64,000 nucleotides of DNA from Aporrectodea caliginosa (GCA_020284085.1 JACEVL010000006.1:193280-257279); one strand, 5' to 3'; positions 37,101 through 45,763 are shown, counted from the stretch's first letter. Numbers and translations are program-made. Notes: generated from the sequence alone by a model not told the origin.

Positions 37101-37747
37101 CACTTTAAGCAGGACCTTACCTACGGTTATTTTTAAAATGGTAATCTAAGGTAAGTGTAAATGAGGTCTAATCGTAAGTCTGCCCTACATCATAGGATAA
37201 AAGGTGAGACAAGGAAATGTAACGTACAGCAGTGTACAGTAAGGTAAACTAAAGTAGGCTAAGCCCAAGTGAAGGAAATACGACAAGTCAACACTTTAAC
37301 GACGAGGTGCATTGGTTTCTAAGTCGCTTTTAGTATACTCTCATCGTTAAAGTGTTATGGCAATGTAGTCTGTGGTAAGCTAAAGTCAGGTAGGGTGATA
37401 TAATAAGTGATATGGTAAGACAGTTTCTTTTCCCCCGGGGTTTCATGCTGAGAGCGCCCCTGAATAGTTATTCTGAGAGAGGCGCTATATAAATCTTTAG
37501 ATACGATACGATACAGTAAAAGGTATGGTAAGACAGGATAAGTTCATATAAGGAAAGTAAGGTAAGATGGTGTATAGTCAAGTATGGTAAGTTAAGCTAA
37601 GTAAAGGTACAGGTACTACAGCTTAAGGAAGAAAAAGACAGGTATGTTATGGTTACAAGTGAAGGACTTGTAATTCATGTAAGTATGTATATATCTAACC
37701 ATTCCGCATCCTGGCTCTGTACATTCAAATGGTCTGTCATCACCCAT
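24922..37747 (-). CDS. ATF2: ATF2/ATF7/CREB5-type bZIP transcription factor, complete (11 coding exons)
   Basis: Minus-strand exons in order: 37747-37700, 35627-35522, 34392-34256, 32490-32335, 30974-30703, 29962-29704, 29061-28826, 27962-27894, 26838-26742, 25974-25872 and 25100-24922. They sum to 1,662 nt, one open frame of 553 aa, with phases matching at all ten junctions. Residues 9-31 form a C2H2 finger (C9, C14, H27, H31). ADQTPTPT (T55, T57) matches the JNK/p38 sites T69/T71 of human ATF2. The middle is Ser/Thr/Pro-rich. Residues 413-440 are the basic region, and L445, L452, L459, L466 and L473 are five heptad leucines. HKDCPVT follows. The family binds CRE sites as homodimers or with Jun in stress signalling. 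Length is close to human ATF2 (about 505 aa). This seems to be the single invertebrate relative of ATF2, ATF7 and CREB5. Confidence 0.95.
25110..25565. repeat. Tandem repeat of about 65-75 bp in the last ATF2 intron
   Basis: Units contain CAATTGCAATAGACAATTGC, CAGTACTTTTACCATTAATT and AAGACTTTACCATTAATTGC, about six copies. It begins at the acceptor of ATF2 exon 11. Confidence 0.92.
25610..25866. repeat. 24-bp minisatellite abutting an ATF2 donor
   Basis: About ten copies of AACAGCCTGTCACCTAATGA plus AATG. It starts 5 bp inside the intron after ATF2 exon 10. Confidence 0.94.
25872..25974 (-). CDS. ATF2: ATF2 coding exon 10: end of zipper and HKDCPVT
   Basis: Acceptor tccaaag, donor CAGGGAG|gtaggt (phase 1). 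It encodes VEVTQLRSEVVHLRTMLLAH and KDCPVTRRQR. Reading past the donor gives only an 11-residue tail in a minisatellite. Splicing to 25100 gives a conserved-looking tail, so the spliced form is preferred. Confidence 0.93.
26018..26745 (+). mobile_element. SINE S3 split by the hAT MITE
   Basis: The head GGGGAGATGGTTGAATGGCA runs to 26057 and the rest resumes at 26505, ending in GTCAGTTTGAATTAATGAAC. It overlaps the donor side of ATF2 exon 9 at its 3' end. Confidence 0.8.
26058..26504. mobile_element. hAT MITE inserted in a SINE
   Basis: 447 bp with ends CAGTGTGACCACTC / GAGTGGTCGCACTC and the 8-bp duplication GGCACGAA (26050-26057, 26505-26512). The SINE copies at 14085 and 27597 show the uninterrupted or empty form. 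Several TTGGGATTTT motifs are inside. It lies in an ATF2 intron. Confidence 0.88.
26742..26838 (-). CDS. ATF2: ATF2 coding exon 9: basic region and start of zipper
   Basis: 97 nt, acceptor ttgtag, donor GAG|gttgtt. It encodes AAAARCRQKKKVWVNSLEQK and AEDLQTANSRLE. The conserved Cys of the basic region and the first three heptad Leu are present. Confidence 0.96.
26995..27232 (-). mobile_element. tRNA-derived SINE (family S2)
   Basis: On the minus strand the head reads TAGTGTAGTGGTTAGCGTGC, then a B box GGGGGTTCAAATCCCCACC. A body with GAGGCGGCGAGGGAGAGGAC and a 3' end CTGCTCTTCTTCTTGT follow. A real tRNA is unlikely because the body and copies are dispersed. Confidence 0.82.
27597..27850 (+). 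mobile_element. tRNA-derived SINE (family S3)
   Basis: Head GGGAGATGGTTGAATGGTAA (A-box-like), B-box-like GGTGGGTTGTTACCCAC. Body with CATAAGGTTGACTCAGTCTT and 3' end GTCAGTTTGAATTAATAAAC before an ATT repeat. Confidence 0.8.
27894..27962 (-). CDS. ATF2: ATF2 coding exon 8: basic region
   Basis: 69 nt, acceptor ttacag, donor TCG|gttagt. It encodes KKPRLSTDDDPDERRKKFLE and RNR, the DNA-contacting start of the bZIP. The Arg codon is split with the next exon. Confidence 0.96.
28470..28560 (-). mobile_element. SINE-like repeat S5, diverged
   Basis: GCATAATCGTAATCTAGAAA, AAGCTAAGCGCAGGGCTCCA and GCTTATTTACAAGGGCTGC match S5 reversed. ATF2 intron. Confidence 0.55.
28826..29061 (-). CDS. ATF2: ATF2 coding exon 7: RLKAAI region
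   Basis: Acceptor tttcag. It encodes RLKAAIKQNVQQSVL, matching the RLKAAL motif just N-terminal of the bZIP, then a Gln/Pro/Ser-rich linker. The donor ACGCC|gtacgc at 28825 is chosen because phase 2 is needed by the next exon. An unspliced read-through would stop five nucleotides after the donor. Confidence 0.85.
29704..29962 (-). CDS. ATF2: ATF2 coding exon 6: Pro/Ser/Thr-rich region
   Basis: Acceptor ttctag, donor CAG|gtaaga. It joins exon 5 in phase (CT+T). GGICFLQVMIKSQNGEVVPV resembles the human ATF2 segment with PNGQTMPVAIP. A Ser/Thr/Pro-rich stretch follows. Confidence 0.9.
30703..30974 (-). CDS. ATF2: ATF2 coding exon 5: Ser/Thr-rich region
   Basis: Acceptor ttacag, donor ATGCT|gtaagc (phase 2). 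It encodes PSRIPLLSPTGGIPSFGKPL and a long Ser/Thr/Asp-rich segment. Composition resembles the transactivation region of the family. Confidence 0.85.
31124..31540. mobile_element. TA-type MITE copy 1
   Basis: Inverted ends TGTGACGCCAGAGGTCAAAA / TTTGACGCCAGGGGTCAAAA bordered by TA. The interior is AT-rich with no coding. A second copy in opposite orientation is at 56178-56613. In an ATF2 intron. Confidence 0.8.
32095..32305 (-). mobile_element. SINE S2, diverged copy
   Basis: Shows ACTTTAGGGACTTCACCTTA, GGCATATGATGGC and a degraded tRNA-like head at the right end. Older than the 26995 copy. Confidence 0.55.
32335..32490 (-). CDS. ATF2: ATF2 coding exon 4
   Basis: 52 codons, phase 0 to 0, acceptor tttctag, donor GAG|gtacag. 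It encodes a polar stretch beginning DDESHRREKLTSGK and containing NYIPLPGPNHEGG. It has no clear match to human ATF2 and is accepted from splice sites, open frame and phase. Confidence 0.8.
32565..33262 (-). pseudogene. Non-LTR retrotransposon RT C-terminus and 3' end
   Basis: Minus-strand frame 33262-32849 shows LMHAFICSRVDYGNAIYAG, LESVLNAATHLIGG and ELHWLPMQRHIEFKI. This is the thumb and C-terminal part of CR1/L2-like reverse transcriptases. It ends in a stop after APSYLKEL. Degenerate coding and a 3' end finishing GGCGCTATATAAAT follow. It is 5'-truncated, lacks the catalytic core and is dead. It sits in an ATF2 intron. Confidence 0.88.
33400..33745. repeat. Degenerate GGTAAG quasi-repeat
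   Basis: TAAGGTAAGGTA-like motifs are scattered densely. Similar DNA is at 37130-37620, and its complement is at 11610-11830. Confidence 0.6.
34256..34392 (-). CDS. ATF2: ATF2 coding exon 3: stress-kinase phosphosite region
   Basis: Acceptor ttctag, donor CATGAG|gtatgt. It encodes ADQTPTPTKFLRNCEEIGLF and then a Lys/Phe-rich helix. The two TP sites are the ATF2 activation sites. Confidence 0.96.
35095..35515. repeat. Degenerate TGACCTATAAAACAATGAC repeat
   Basis: A unit of about 20 bp repeated with many changes across about 400 bp, ending at the ATF2 exon 2 donor side. Confidence 0.7.
35522..35627 (-). CDS. ATF2: ATF2 coding exon 2: second half of zinc finger
   Basis: Acceptor ttctag, donor G|gtcagt (phase 1). 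It encodes RFTNEDHLGVHKAKHEM, which supplies the two zinc-binding His residues, then a short linker ending SVITFV. Confidence 0.95.
35764..36669. mobile_element. hAT-type foldback element with CTAATCGATTAG arms
   Basis: 906 bp in the first coding intron of ATF2. Ends are CAGAGATGGGTA inverted, and the perfect 8-bp target duplication is CTGTTCAT (35756-35763, 36670-36677). Both arms are arrays of CTAATCGATTAGAATTAG. No transposase frame. A palindrome (ATGGTGTAAGAG ... CTCTTACACCAT) lies near 36319-36352. Confidence 0.88.
37437..37520 (+). mobile_element. SINE/LINE tail fragment (GCGCTATATAAAT)
   Basis: CATGCTGAGAGCGCCCCTGA and GAGAGGCGCTATATAAATC then ATACG units. Similar tails are near 29605, 43655, 49515, 55845-55930, 57640, 57750, 59225 and 60815. 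Confidence 0.6.
37700..37747 (-). CDS. ATF2: ATF2 coding exon 1: start and first half of zinc finger
   Basis: Encodes MGDDRPFECTEPGCGM, ending at donor ATG|gttaga. The exon also has 14 nt of 5'UTR back to acceptor gtttcag at 37762-37763, so at least one 5'UTR exon lies upstream. The start matches the conserved M-x-D-D-x-P-F-x-C start of ATF2/7. Confidence 0.93.
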
Positions 37748-38261
37748 GACAGCGATTCTCACTGAAACGTCAACGACGAAAAATTACAACAGAACACAAA
37801 ATTACCTAATATTACCCAAAGTTACTGTACTAAAATGCTGGCAGCAAATTGCTCATCAAAACAGTGACTGGAATTGACAATTTGTAAAGACTAGCTTTAC
37901 TGAAAAGGCACTACAGTGTGACTACACATACTCATTTTACATTTTAAAAATGAGTACGGTGCGATATAAATCAGTTTGTATAAATTTTTTGCTAATGACA
38001 ACAGCAAAATCAATCACTCGACAAGTCAATTGCATTGTTTCACTCAATGCAGGAAATAGTCACTTGTTGTTTTTTCGATTATTGGATAGTTCTTTCAGTA
38101 GCGATTTACTTTCTCCTTTTTTATCTTGGCTTTGTAGCTATATAAGTAAAGCACCGAGCGGCCGTTTTACGAAAATTACCCACCTCTCTTTCTTTTAATG
38201 CACGAAAAATTAACAACCGATGCATTATAAATTACCGCAGCGCTATACAAATCACACCCAC

Positions 38262-38345
38262 CTTAACAGCTACTCTGCTTCCGCTGACCCCCTAGCAACC
38301 GGACTCGGTCCGCCTTCTAACTACCCTTTCGACAACCCCTCGGAC
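38262..38345 (-). other. ATF2: Candidate 5'UTR exon of ATF2 (3' end at 38262)
   Basis: On the minus strand a good donor (TTAAG|gtgggt) follows a unique GC-richer stretch. A SINE copy lies at 38355-38432, so the transcription start may be near 38.3 kb or further upstream. The exon end is supported only by the donor; the outer boundary is a guess. Confidence 0.4.
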
Positions 38346-38354
38346 TGGACGCAG

Positions 38355-38432
38355 CGCTCGTGAACAAGTTGGTGTCCTGCGCTTGGCTTTCGCGTGGCGC
38401 TTTAGAAGCCTGGAGTTTACGATTACGATGAA
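38355..38432 (+). mobile_element. SINE-like repeat S5
   Basis: CGCTCGTGAACAAGTTGGTG, CTTTCGCGTGGCGCTTTAGA and TTTACGATTACGATG. It lies in the upstream region of ATF2, antisense to it. Confidence 0.7.
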
Positions 38433-38650
38433 CCCAAACGGATACAAGTTGCCCAGCTGATATTCACCCATCTGGTTAACGTTTAATAAGACTTACAATT
38501 CACAGAGCAATTTGAGAATCGTCCCGGATGACCGGGATGGCAAAGAATTAACGTCCAAACGGGAGAAACAGTCTAAAACTCAAATAATAATCCAAAATCC
38601 CACAAATGTTCTCTAAGGTTATTCGCACGAAATTGGACGCCATGTTGTCA

Positions 38651-38658
38651 TGACGTCA
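38651..38658. promoter_or_regulatory. Perfect CRE palindrome TGACGTCA upstream of ATF2
   Basis: TGACGTCA lies about 390 bp upstream of the candidate 5'UTR donor and 0.9 kb upstream of the start codon. It is the consensus site bound by ATF/CREB proteins. A role in autoregulation is inference. Confidence 0.5.
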
Positions 38659-38699
38659 CACCAACGAAGCATTTTGGTGCGCTTGCATTTAGAAGATAT

Positions 38700-39205
38700 G
38701 GAAAGTAACTACTGTAACTGACAACTGACAACTTTTATTTCCAGAAGCACAATGCATATAACAATTAACAACAATTATAACTTGACTATTACATATCAGT
38801 GCATTGGCTAGGGAACAGGGAAGACCCAAAAGGGGCACAAGCCCCGCTTAATTAGGGTCACCCCTTTTAACAATAATCATTTATGGCTGGTTAGTCAGTT
38901 GAAAGAAAGAAAGGTTCAACTCAATAATGTTCTTAACTAAACAATAACATTGCAATTTACTAATTAACAGCAGTTCATAAAATTATGAAAACGGGCCCCG
39001 AGCTATTAAAAGCTAAAAAACACAACGCCAACGCAATAAAATCTAGCTGCTTCTGAGATAGATTAATACCACCTAGCGAATAGCGTAAAAACAACTTTAT
39101 GAACAGTATGTTATTTCACTCGCCCCATCTAGCGAACTATGTGGTCTTAAATGAGTGCGAACGCACACACCAGTCACAGACACATTCACACTATACCTTG
39201 ATTCT
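38700..39205. other. Intergenic DNA, no gene seen
   Basis: Unique sequence with AGACCCAAAAGGGGCACAAG near 38823. No coding recognised. Confidence 0.45.
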
Positions 39206-39207
39206 GT

Positions 39208-39258
<51 letters not shown>

Positions 39259-39280
39259 CGCGTGCGTGCGTGCGTGTATG
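39208..39280. repeat. TG / CG / TGCG repeat
   Basis: Alternating purine-pyrimidine run, TG then CG, with Z-DNA potential. Confidence 0.92.
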
Positions 39281-39334
39281 ACAGAGAGTCATACACAGAG
39301 CACCTCGATGGGTTCTTTTCTTGCTACAAAAATT

Positions 39335-42060
39335 CGATTCTTCGAATGCTAAGACGCAAAGAATTGCAGTGTACATGTAAAAATTACGACTCTTCAAACG
39401 CTAAGATGCACAGAATTGTCAAAATTACGGCTCTTCGACCGCTCAGATGCGAAAAAGTTGTTAGTTTTTCTAGTTTCACCTGGGATTATTATTACTGTCA
39501 GCAATAATAGTCCCAGGTTTCACAAAGATTGTGAATTTCTGAGTTTTCACTTTCTCAAGTTTCGCAAAGATTGCAACGTTTTAAGTTTCTGAAGTTGAAA
39601 GTTTCTGAAGTTTCGCAAAGATTGCAAAGTTTTAAGATTCTGAAGTTGAAAGTTTCTCAAGTTTTATGTTTATCAAGTTGTAAGGCTTGCAAAGTTGTAA
39701 TTTTTCCAATTCCATGCAACTCAATACTCTAAGAGTTGCAATTTTGTCATGAAAGTCGACGTCTCATGAATCTAAGAGTCTTAAGCTCCATTCGCACCTC
39801 CTCCCTTTCCACCATTTTCACCTCTTCCCTTTCCTCCATTTTCACCTCTTCCCTTTCCTCCATTCGCACCTCCTTCCTTTCCTCCATTTTCACCTCCTCC
39901 TTTCCTCCATTCGCACCTCCTCCCTCTCCTCCATTCGCACCTCCTCCCTTTCCTCCATTCGCACCTCCTCCCTTTCCTCCATTTTCACCTCCTCCCTTTC
40001 CTCCATTCGCACCTCCTCCCTCTCCTCCATTCGCACCTCCTCCCTTTCCTCCATTCGCACCTCCTCCCTTTCCACCATTCTCACATCTTCCCTTTCATCC
40101 ATTTTCACCTCTTCCCTTTCCTCCATTCGCACCTCCTCCCTTTCCTCTATTCGCACCTCCTTTCTTTCCTCTATTCGCACCTCCTCCCTTTCCTCTATTC
40201 GCACCTCCTCCCTTTCCTCCATTCGCACCTCCTCCCTTTCCTCCATTCGCTCCTCCTCCCTTTCCTCCATTCGCACCTCCTCCCTTTCTTCCATTCGCAC
40301 CTCCTCTCTTTCCTCCATTCGCACCTCTTCCCTTTCCTCCATTCTCACCTCTTCCCTTTCCTCCATTTTCACCTCTTCCCTTTCCTCCATTCGAATGCTA
40401 AGACGCTAAGAATTGCAGTGTATATGTAAAAATTACGACTCTTCGAATGCTAAGACGCAAAGAATTGCAGTGTACATGTAAAAATTACGACTCTTCAAAC
40501 GCTAAGATGCATAGAATTGTTGAAAGTTGAAAGTTTCTCAAGTTTCGGAAAGATTGCAAAGTTTTAAGTTTCTGAAGTTGAAAGTTTCTCAAGTTTTATG
40601 TTTATCAAGTTGTAAGGCTTGCAAAGTTGTAATTTTTCCAATTCCATGCAACTCAATACTCTAAGAGTTGCAATTTTGTCATGAAAGTCGACGTCTCATG
40701 AATCTAAGAGTCTTAAGTTGATTATACAAGACTCCATTTCATGCTTCTTCGTTACATAGAAGTCGTAAGTTTCTCTTATCCGTGTGTCTTTGAAATTTAA
40801 GAGTCGCAATTCTAGCATACATGTTGCCATTCTATACATCGCATGTGAACTATACAGCCGCTCATTCCATTCAACATTGACACCTAGTCATTGCAATTTT
40901 ATCATGCGGATTGACCTCTCATGCATCTTTGTAATCTAAAAGTCTAATCCCATGCATCTAAACAGTCTAAGTGTTGTAATTTTAGTATCCACATAGCTAT
41001 TCTTTGCATCTTGACAATCTAAGAGACACAATTTTAGTATACACATAGCCATTCTCTGCATCTTAGCAATCTAAAATTCGTGTGTGAACTATACAAACAC
41101 TCATTCCATCTATCATCATAATCTAAAAGTTGCAAATTTACTATGCACCTCACCATTTAGTACATCTTTTCAAACTAAAAGTCTTATGTTTAGTGTACAA
41201 GCCTTCATTTCAGACATCTTCACAACCTACAAACTGCAAGTTCCATGCGTCTTATTAATCAAGGAGTTGCAATGTATCATACATTCCGCAATTCTATGCA
41301 TCTTGGCATTCGAAGAGTTGTAATTTTATATTACATACAGCAATTATTTATGTCTTATCAGTCGGAGTATTAATTTCGGCATATATACGGCAATTCTATG
41401 CATCTTAGTATTTGAATAGTGGTGATTTTAGCATAAATACCGCAATTCTTTGAGCCTTAGCGTTCGAAGAATCGTAATATTAGCATACGTAAGGCAATTC
41501 AATGCATCTGAGCGGTCGAAGAGCCGTAATTTTGACAATTCTATGCATCTTAGCGTTTGAAGAGTCGTAATTTTTACATGTACACTGCAATTCTTTGCGT
41601 CTTAGCATTCGAAGAGTCGTAATTTTTACATATACACTGCAATTCTTAGCGTCTTAGCATTCGAAGAATCGAATTTTGGCATGTGTATTGCAATTCTACG
41701 TGTTTGATTAGTTGAAGAGTTGTAATTTTAACAATTCTATGCATCTTAGCATTCGAAGAGTGGTAATTGTAGCATATACACAGCAATTCTTTGCGTCTTA
41801 GCATTCGAAGAATTGTAGTATTAGCATGCACACTGTAATTCTTTGCGCCTGAGTGGTCGAAGAGTCGTAATTTTAGGAATTCTATGTGTCTTAGCAATCG
41901 AAGAATTGTAATATTAGCATACACACTGTGATTCTTTGCGTCTGAGTGGTTGAAGAGTCGTAATTTTAGCAATTCTATGCATCTTAGCATTCGAAGAGTC
42001 GTAATTGTTACATACACACTGCAATTCTATGCATCTGAGCAGTCGAGGAGTGGTGATTTA
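39335..42060. repeat. Dispersed tandem family with inverted blocks and a duplicated flank
   Basis: Units of about 40-56 bp (GCAATTCTTTGCGTCTTAGC plus ATTCGAAGAGTCGTAATTTT) run plus-oriented from about 41330 to 42060. They are inverted at 39335-39450 and 40390-40515. Blocks 39646-39782 and 40576-40716 are near-identical direct copies. Confidence 0.8.
39790..40393. repeat. 24-bp minisatellite open on both strands
   Basis: About 25 copies of CATTCGCACCTCCTCCCTTT plus CCTC. Because 24 is a multiple of 3, it stays open in plus (Pro/Phe-rich) and minus (EEREEVRM) frames. No conserved domain or splice context, so it is not called a gene. Confidence 0.93.
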
Positions 42061-42239
42061 GCATACATGCTGCTATTCTACACGTCTCAGCAAGATAAAA
42101 TTTGTATATGGTCTATACAAGCATTGAATCCATCCAACAATGTAACCTACCAATTGCAATTTTACCAATCAAGTTGTTCTCTCGTGTCTCTTGACAACCT
42201 ACAAAACTCATCTAAGCAAACCAAGAGAGTTGCAATTTT

Positions 42240-42650
42240 AGTACATATGCTGCCATTGCGCATATACACATACTATACAACCGTACATATGCATATCCAC
42301 AAATACATACAAATGTGCATCCAAATACTCAAACCCAAACATACAAGCACCCAAACATATACATACTTACACATTCATACCCAACCACATACATGCATAC
42401 ATACAAACACCCACAAATACACAAACTCATACATGAATACACACCAATACATACAAACATACCCACAAGAACTTCCACAAATATACAAACACTTAAGCAT
42501 ATACATACTTACATAAACACACCCATATACAGAATCACAAATGTGCAAACACCTACACAAACACATAAACACATACAAATACACACAAGCACAAACACTC
42601 AAGCATACAAACATACACATGCTTACGCGCACACATACCCAAACAAGCCT
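42240..42650. repeat. Degenerate ACATACAAAC-type repeat
   Basis: Imperfect CATA/CAAA-rich tract. The open frames are low-complexity. Confidence 0.75.
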
Positions 42651-42654
42651 GCAA

Positions 42655-43125
42655 TAAGAGCGCAACTTTAACATATATTAAAATAACAGCTTACCATCTG
42701 CCTCTCTCTCTCCTTCTCTGCATCCCTTTCTCCCTCCCTCGTGTTCTTTCTCCGTGTTCTTTCTTTTTACATCAATTTTGTTTGATATTTGAGAATTGTG
42801 CACTTTCAGAATAATAATAACAATAATAATAACTCTCGCAATCGATATTGAAAGATGTGTAGATTGATTTTGTATGGTTGGATAATTATATAATTAGTCG
42901 CACAAGAGTGCAACTTTAACATATATTAAAATATTAAATGTTATTTATTTGAAATATAATTAAAATATAATTAAAATAATAGCCATGTCGCTGTAAGATG
43001 CTCTTCAATCAATTGGATTCGTCTAATGAAGAAATAGTGTGCACTAAAAAGAGTACAACTTTAAAATAAATTAAAATATTAAATTGTATTAATTTGAAAT
43101 AATAATTAAAATATATTTACTGAGG
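42655..43125. repeat. Three spaced AT-rich direct repeats
   Basis: GAGTGCAACTTTAACATATA and TTAAAATATTAAAT recur near 42657, 42906 and 43058, at intervals of 249 and 152 bp. Confidence 0.65.
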
Positions 43126-43139
43126 TAGAAAATAGATGA

Positions 43140-43290
43140 CTCACTGGGTTAGAAAATTGATGACGTCACTGGGTTAGAATCGGTGGTATGCCTGTGGGGT
43201 AGTAACTGTGGTATACCCGTGGGGTAGTAACGGTAGTTTACCCGTGGGGTAGTAACGGTAGTATACCCGTGGGGTAGAAACGGTAGTGGG
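43140..43290. repeat. 26-bp minisatellite
   Basis: About five copies of GGGGTAGTAACGGTAGTATA plus CCCGTG, with diverged ones on the left. Confidence 0.88.
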
Positions 43291-43858
43291 CGTGGCTGTC
43301 CATCAACCCGCTCTTTTGTTTTGATTTTATTTGTTTTAAATCTAGTATTGCAATGTTTTGTTATTTAGTTGTTTGGCTATGATTTAGCCCTAACATTGTT
43401 ATTTAAGTTGAATTTTCTATATGATCTGAAAAATCGTCTTGCCATCAGTAAATGTAATATGCAGGGCCGGATTTACTATGGGGCAAATGAGGCAGCTGCC
43501 TCAGGGCCCCCACCAATTCCACCAAACACCAAAAAATAGATAAATAGAAATAAATGTAATAAATATTGTAAATAGACCTACAAAACTAAAAATAGTAGAT
43601 ATTAGTCATATTACTTGTAACTAATTGTCAGCGTCGCGATATAAAAATGTAAGCGCTATATAAATATATTATAAACTGAGTCTGATGTTGATTTCCGGCA
43701 AAACGGCAGACATTGTCACGTTGAAATTGTAAAATAAGATAAATTTCAAAACAGACAAGAAATATAATAAATTAATAATTATGATGTTATGATTGTTATC
43801 CTGAAATCCGTAAGTCACTTATAATAATTTTTCTATTGAAATTTATTAAGTGGTCATC

Positions 43859-44684
43859 ATGAGCAGACCAGGAGACCGGCACAAAACACCGCGACAGTAT
43901 GGTAGTGGTGCTAAGAAGAGAAAATTATCAAATGAGAAACATTTAAAACAACAGGAAGATGCCAAAAAATCTGGAAACATTGTTTGATTATGGGCCTCGC
44001 TCCAAATCTTACCAAACTTCACCCGATGATACCTTGTATCATAAGCATTCAATCGCAGTTATTCCCATATTTCTAGAATTTCCTGCACATTTTTCAATTT
44101 TTGAAACGCAAAAACTCATTAGTTAGCGCCATGTTGAACGATATGTGATCTGAAATACGTTCAACATGGCGATAACTAATGAGTTTTTAGCGAATTTCAA
44201 AAATTTGTATAAAATCGCAGGATCATTCTAGAAATATGGGAATAGGCGCGATTGAATGCTTATGATATAAGGTATCATCGGGTGATCAAATGAGAAACAT
44301 TTAAAACAACAGGAAGATGCCAAAAAATCTGGAAACATTTTTGATTTTTTGACGAGAACTTCTAGCGTGGCAACTGTCGGAGAATCTTCTGAAGCAGACG
44401 ATAAACCGTCTTCATCCTTAGAGTCCTTACTAGCGAAGATTGAGTCTGACCCTGTGCCTGAGGTAAATTGTAGTGATGGTACTGTGACAGCAAAAGGTGT
44501 GGACATTGTAATGGATGCTGGTAGTGACGACGTGGACGTCAATACTGATGCGACGAGAACGTCTCTAAATCATGGATGTAACAATGACATAGGTTTGTGG
44601 CCAGCAAAATGTACCTCAGCAATGATTGATTTCTGGTCATCAAAGGATACTAATAGCAAAGCAAGAAAAGTGTCAATAAGTTGA
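43859..44684 (+). pseudogene. Broken hAT transposase N-terminus
   Basis: ATG at 43859 opens MSRPGDRHKTPRQYGSGAKK with a Lys-rich stretch. This is typical of ZMYM/TTF-type hAT transposase starts. The frame is interrupted at 43982 by a hairpin insertion. It resumes in frame after the second copy of a 55-bp repeat (from 44285) and ends at 44684 after NNDIGLWPAKCTSAMIDFW, the WP motif of the TTF region. The dimerisation and catalytic parts are missing. Confidence 0.75.
44020..44284. mobile_element. Hairpin element inside the hAT copy
   Basis: Imperfect inverted repeat beginning CACCCGATGATACC and ending GGTATCATCGGGTG, about 265 bp, with arms paired for most of their length. It sits between two identical 55-bp direct repeats (43927-43981 and 44285-44339). 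Confidence 0.8.
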
Positions 44685-44909
44685 TCATACTGTGATTACT
44701 GTCATTACTGTGACTGTGACTCTGTGAGTGAAGTGACTTCAAGTGAGTCTGTCTGTACTCTGTAGTACAGTTAAAGATGTAACTTACCTACAGACTACAG
44801 TACATTAGTTATTAGTTAATAGTTAATTATAAAAAAGTATTCCATACTGTTTGGCTTAGTGTTTGCCTCAGGGCCCCCACCAACCTAAATCCGGCCCTGG
44901 TAATATGGA

Positions 44910-45465
44910 AAAGGGGCAGCCCTGCAATAGCGGATTATTTTATCCTTTAGGGCTGTCCTGTTGACGGCATCAGCAGATTAACATTTTTTTAAATGACTGA
45001 TTGTCAATTAATTGTGCTGTTGTTGATTCAATAAACGGCTGATTATCGTATTCTAATGGCCAATGCACCAGGACTCGGCGCACTTACGAGGTTCTTGAAT
45101 GACAACAAGTAAGTGTTATGGTGATTGCATGGTGGCTTGGAGAGGGAAGTCCGGAGTCTCCGGACGCTACAAAACTATGTAGGGATTGTCAGTCTGTTGA
45201 CTCTGTTCGTGGGTCATTCGGCTGGCGTCATGGTCCCCAAGGAGCCCTGAACCTGAAGTCAACCGTCACGCTGAATTATTGGACTGCGTTAGTCGGTCTA
45301 TACGTGTGTGAAAGAGACCGCCATTGGTGACATCTTCCAGATGTCTAAGCAAATATTCCTTACTTTTGTTTTCATAGAGACGAATTCCAATTAGGCTAAT
45401 GTAGGAAACGCTATTTGAACTAACTAAAAGACGCTATATTAAGTGTCAAGATAAATGTGTGTATT
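44910..45465. other. Intergenic DNA with one exon-like segment
   Basis: An 18-codon frame from ATG 45056 ends exactly at a GTAAGT donor (45109). No partner exon found. Confidence 0.3.
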
Positions 45466-45466
45466 G

Positions 45467-45468
45467 TG

Positions 45469-45500
<32 letters not shown>

Positions 45501-45763
45501 TGTATGTATGTATGTATGTATGTATGTATGTATGTATGTATGTATGTATGTATGTATGTATGTATGTATGAATGTATGTATGTATGTATGTATGTATGTA
45601 TGTATGTATAATGTATGTATGTATGTATGTATGTATAATGTATGTGTATGTATGTATGTATGTATGTATGTATGTATGTATGTATGTATGTATGTATGCC
45701 TATGTATGTATGTATGTATGTATGTATGTATGTATGTATGTATGTATGTATGTATGTATGTAT
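45467..45763. repeat. TATG array
   Basis: About 300 bp of TATG with a few AATG and GTGT variants. Confidence 0.95.

Larger units (their letters stand above)
43462..44899 (+). mobile_element. hAT-type element with partial transposase and nested hairpin
   Basis: 1,438 bp with inverted ends CAGGGCCGGATTTA and a perfect 8-bp target duplication GTAATATG (43454-43461, 44900-44907). It keeps only N-terminal transposase coding and is non-autonomous. Confidence 0.92.

Noticed and set aside
39736..40401. 221-codon Pro/Phe-rich and 166-codon Glu/Arg-rich genes
   Set aside because: Pure 24-bp minisatellite, open on both strands by arithmetic, with no start or splice context.
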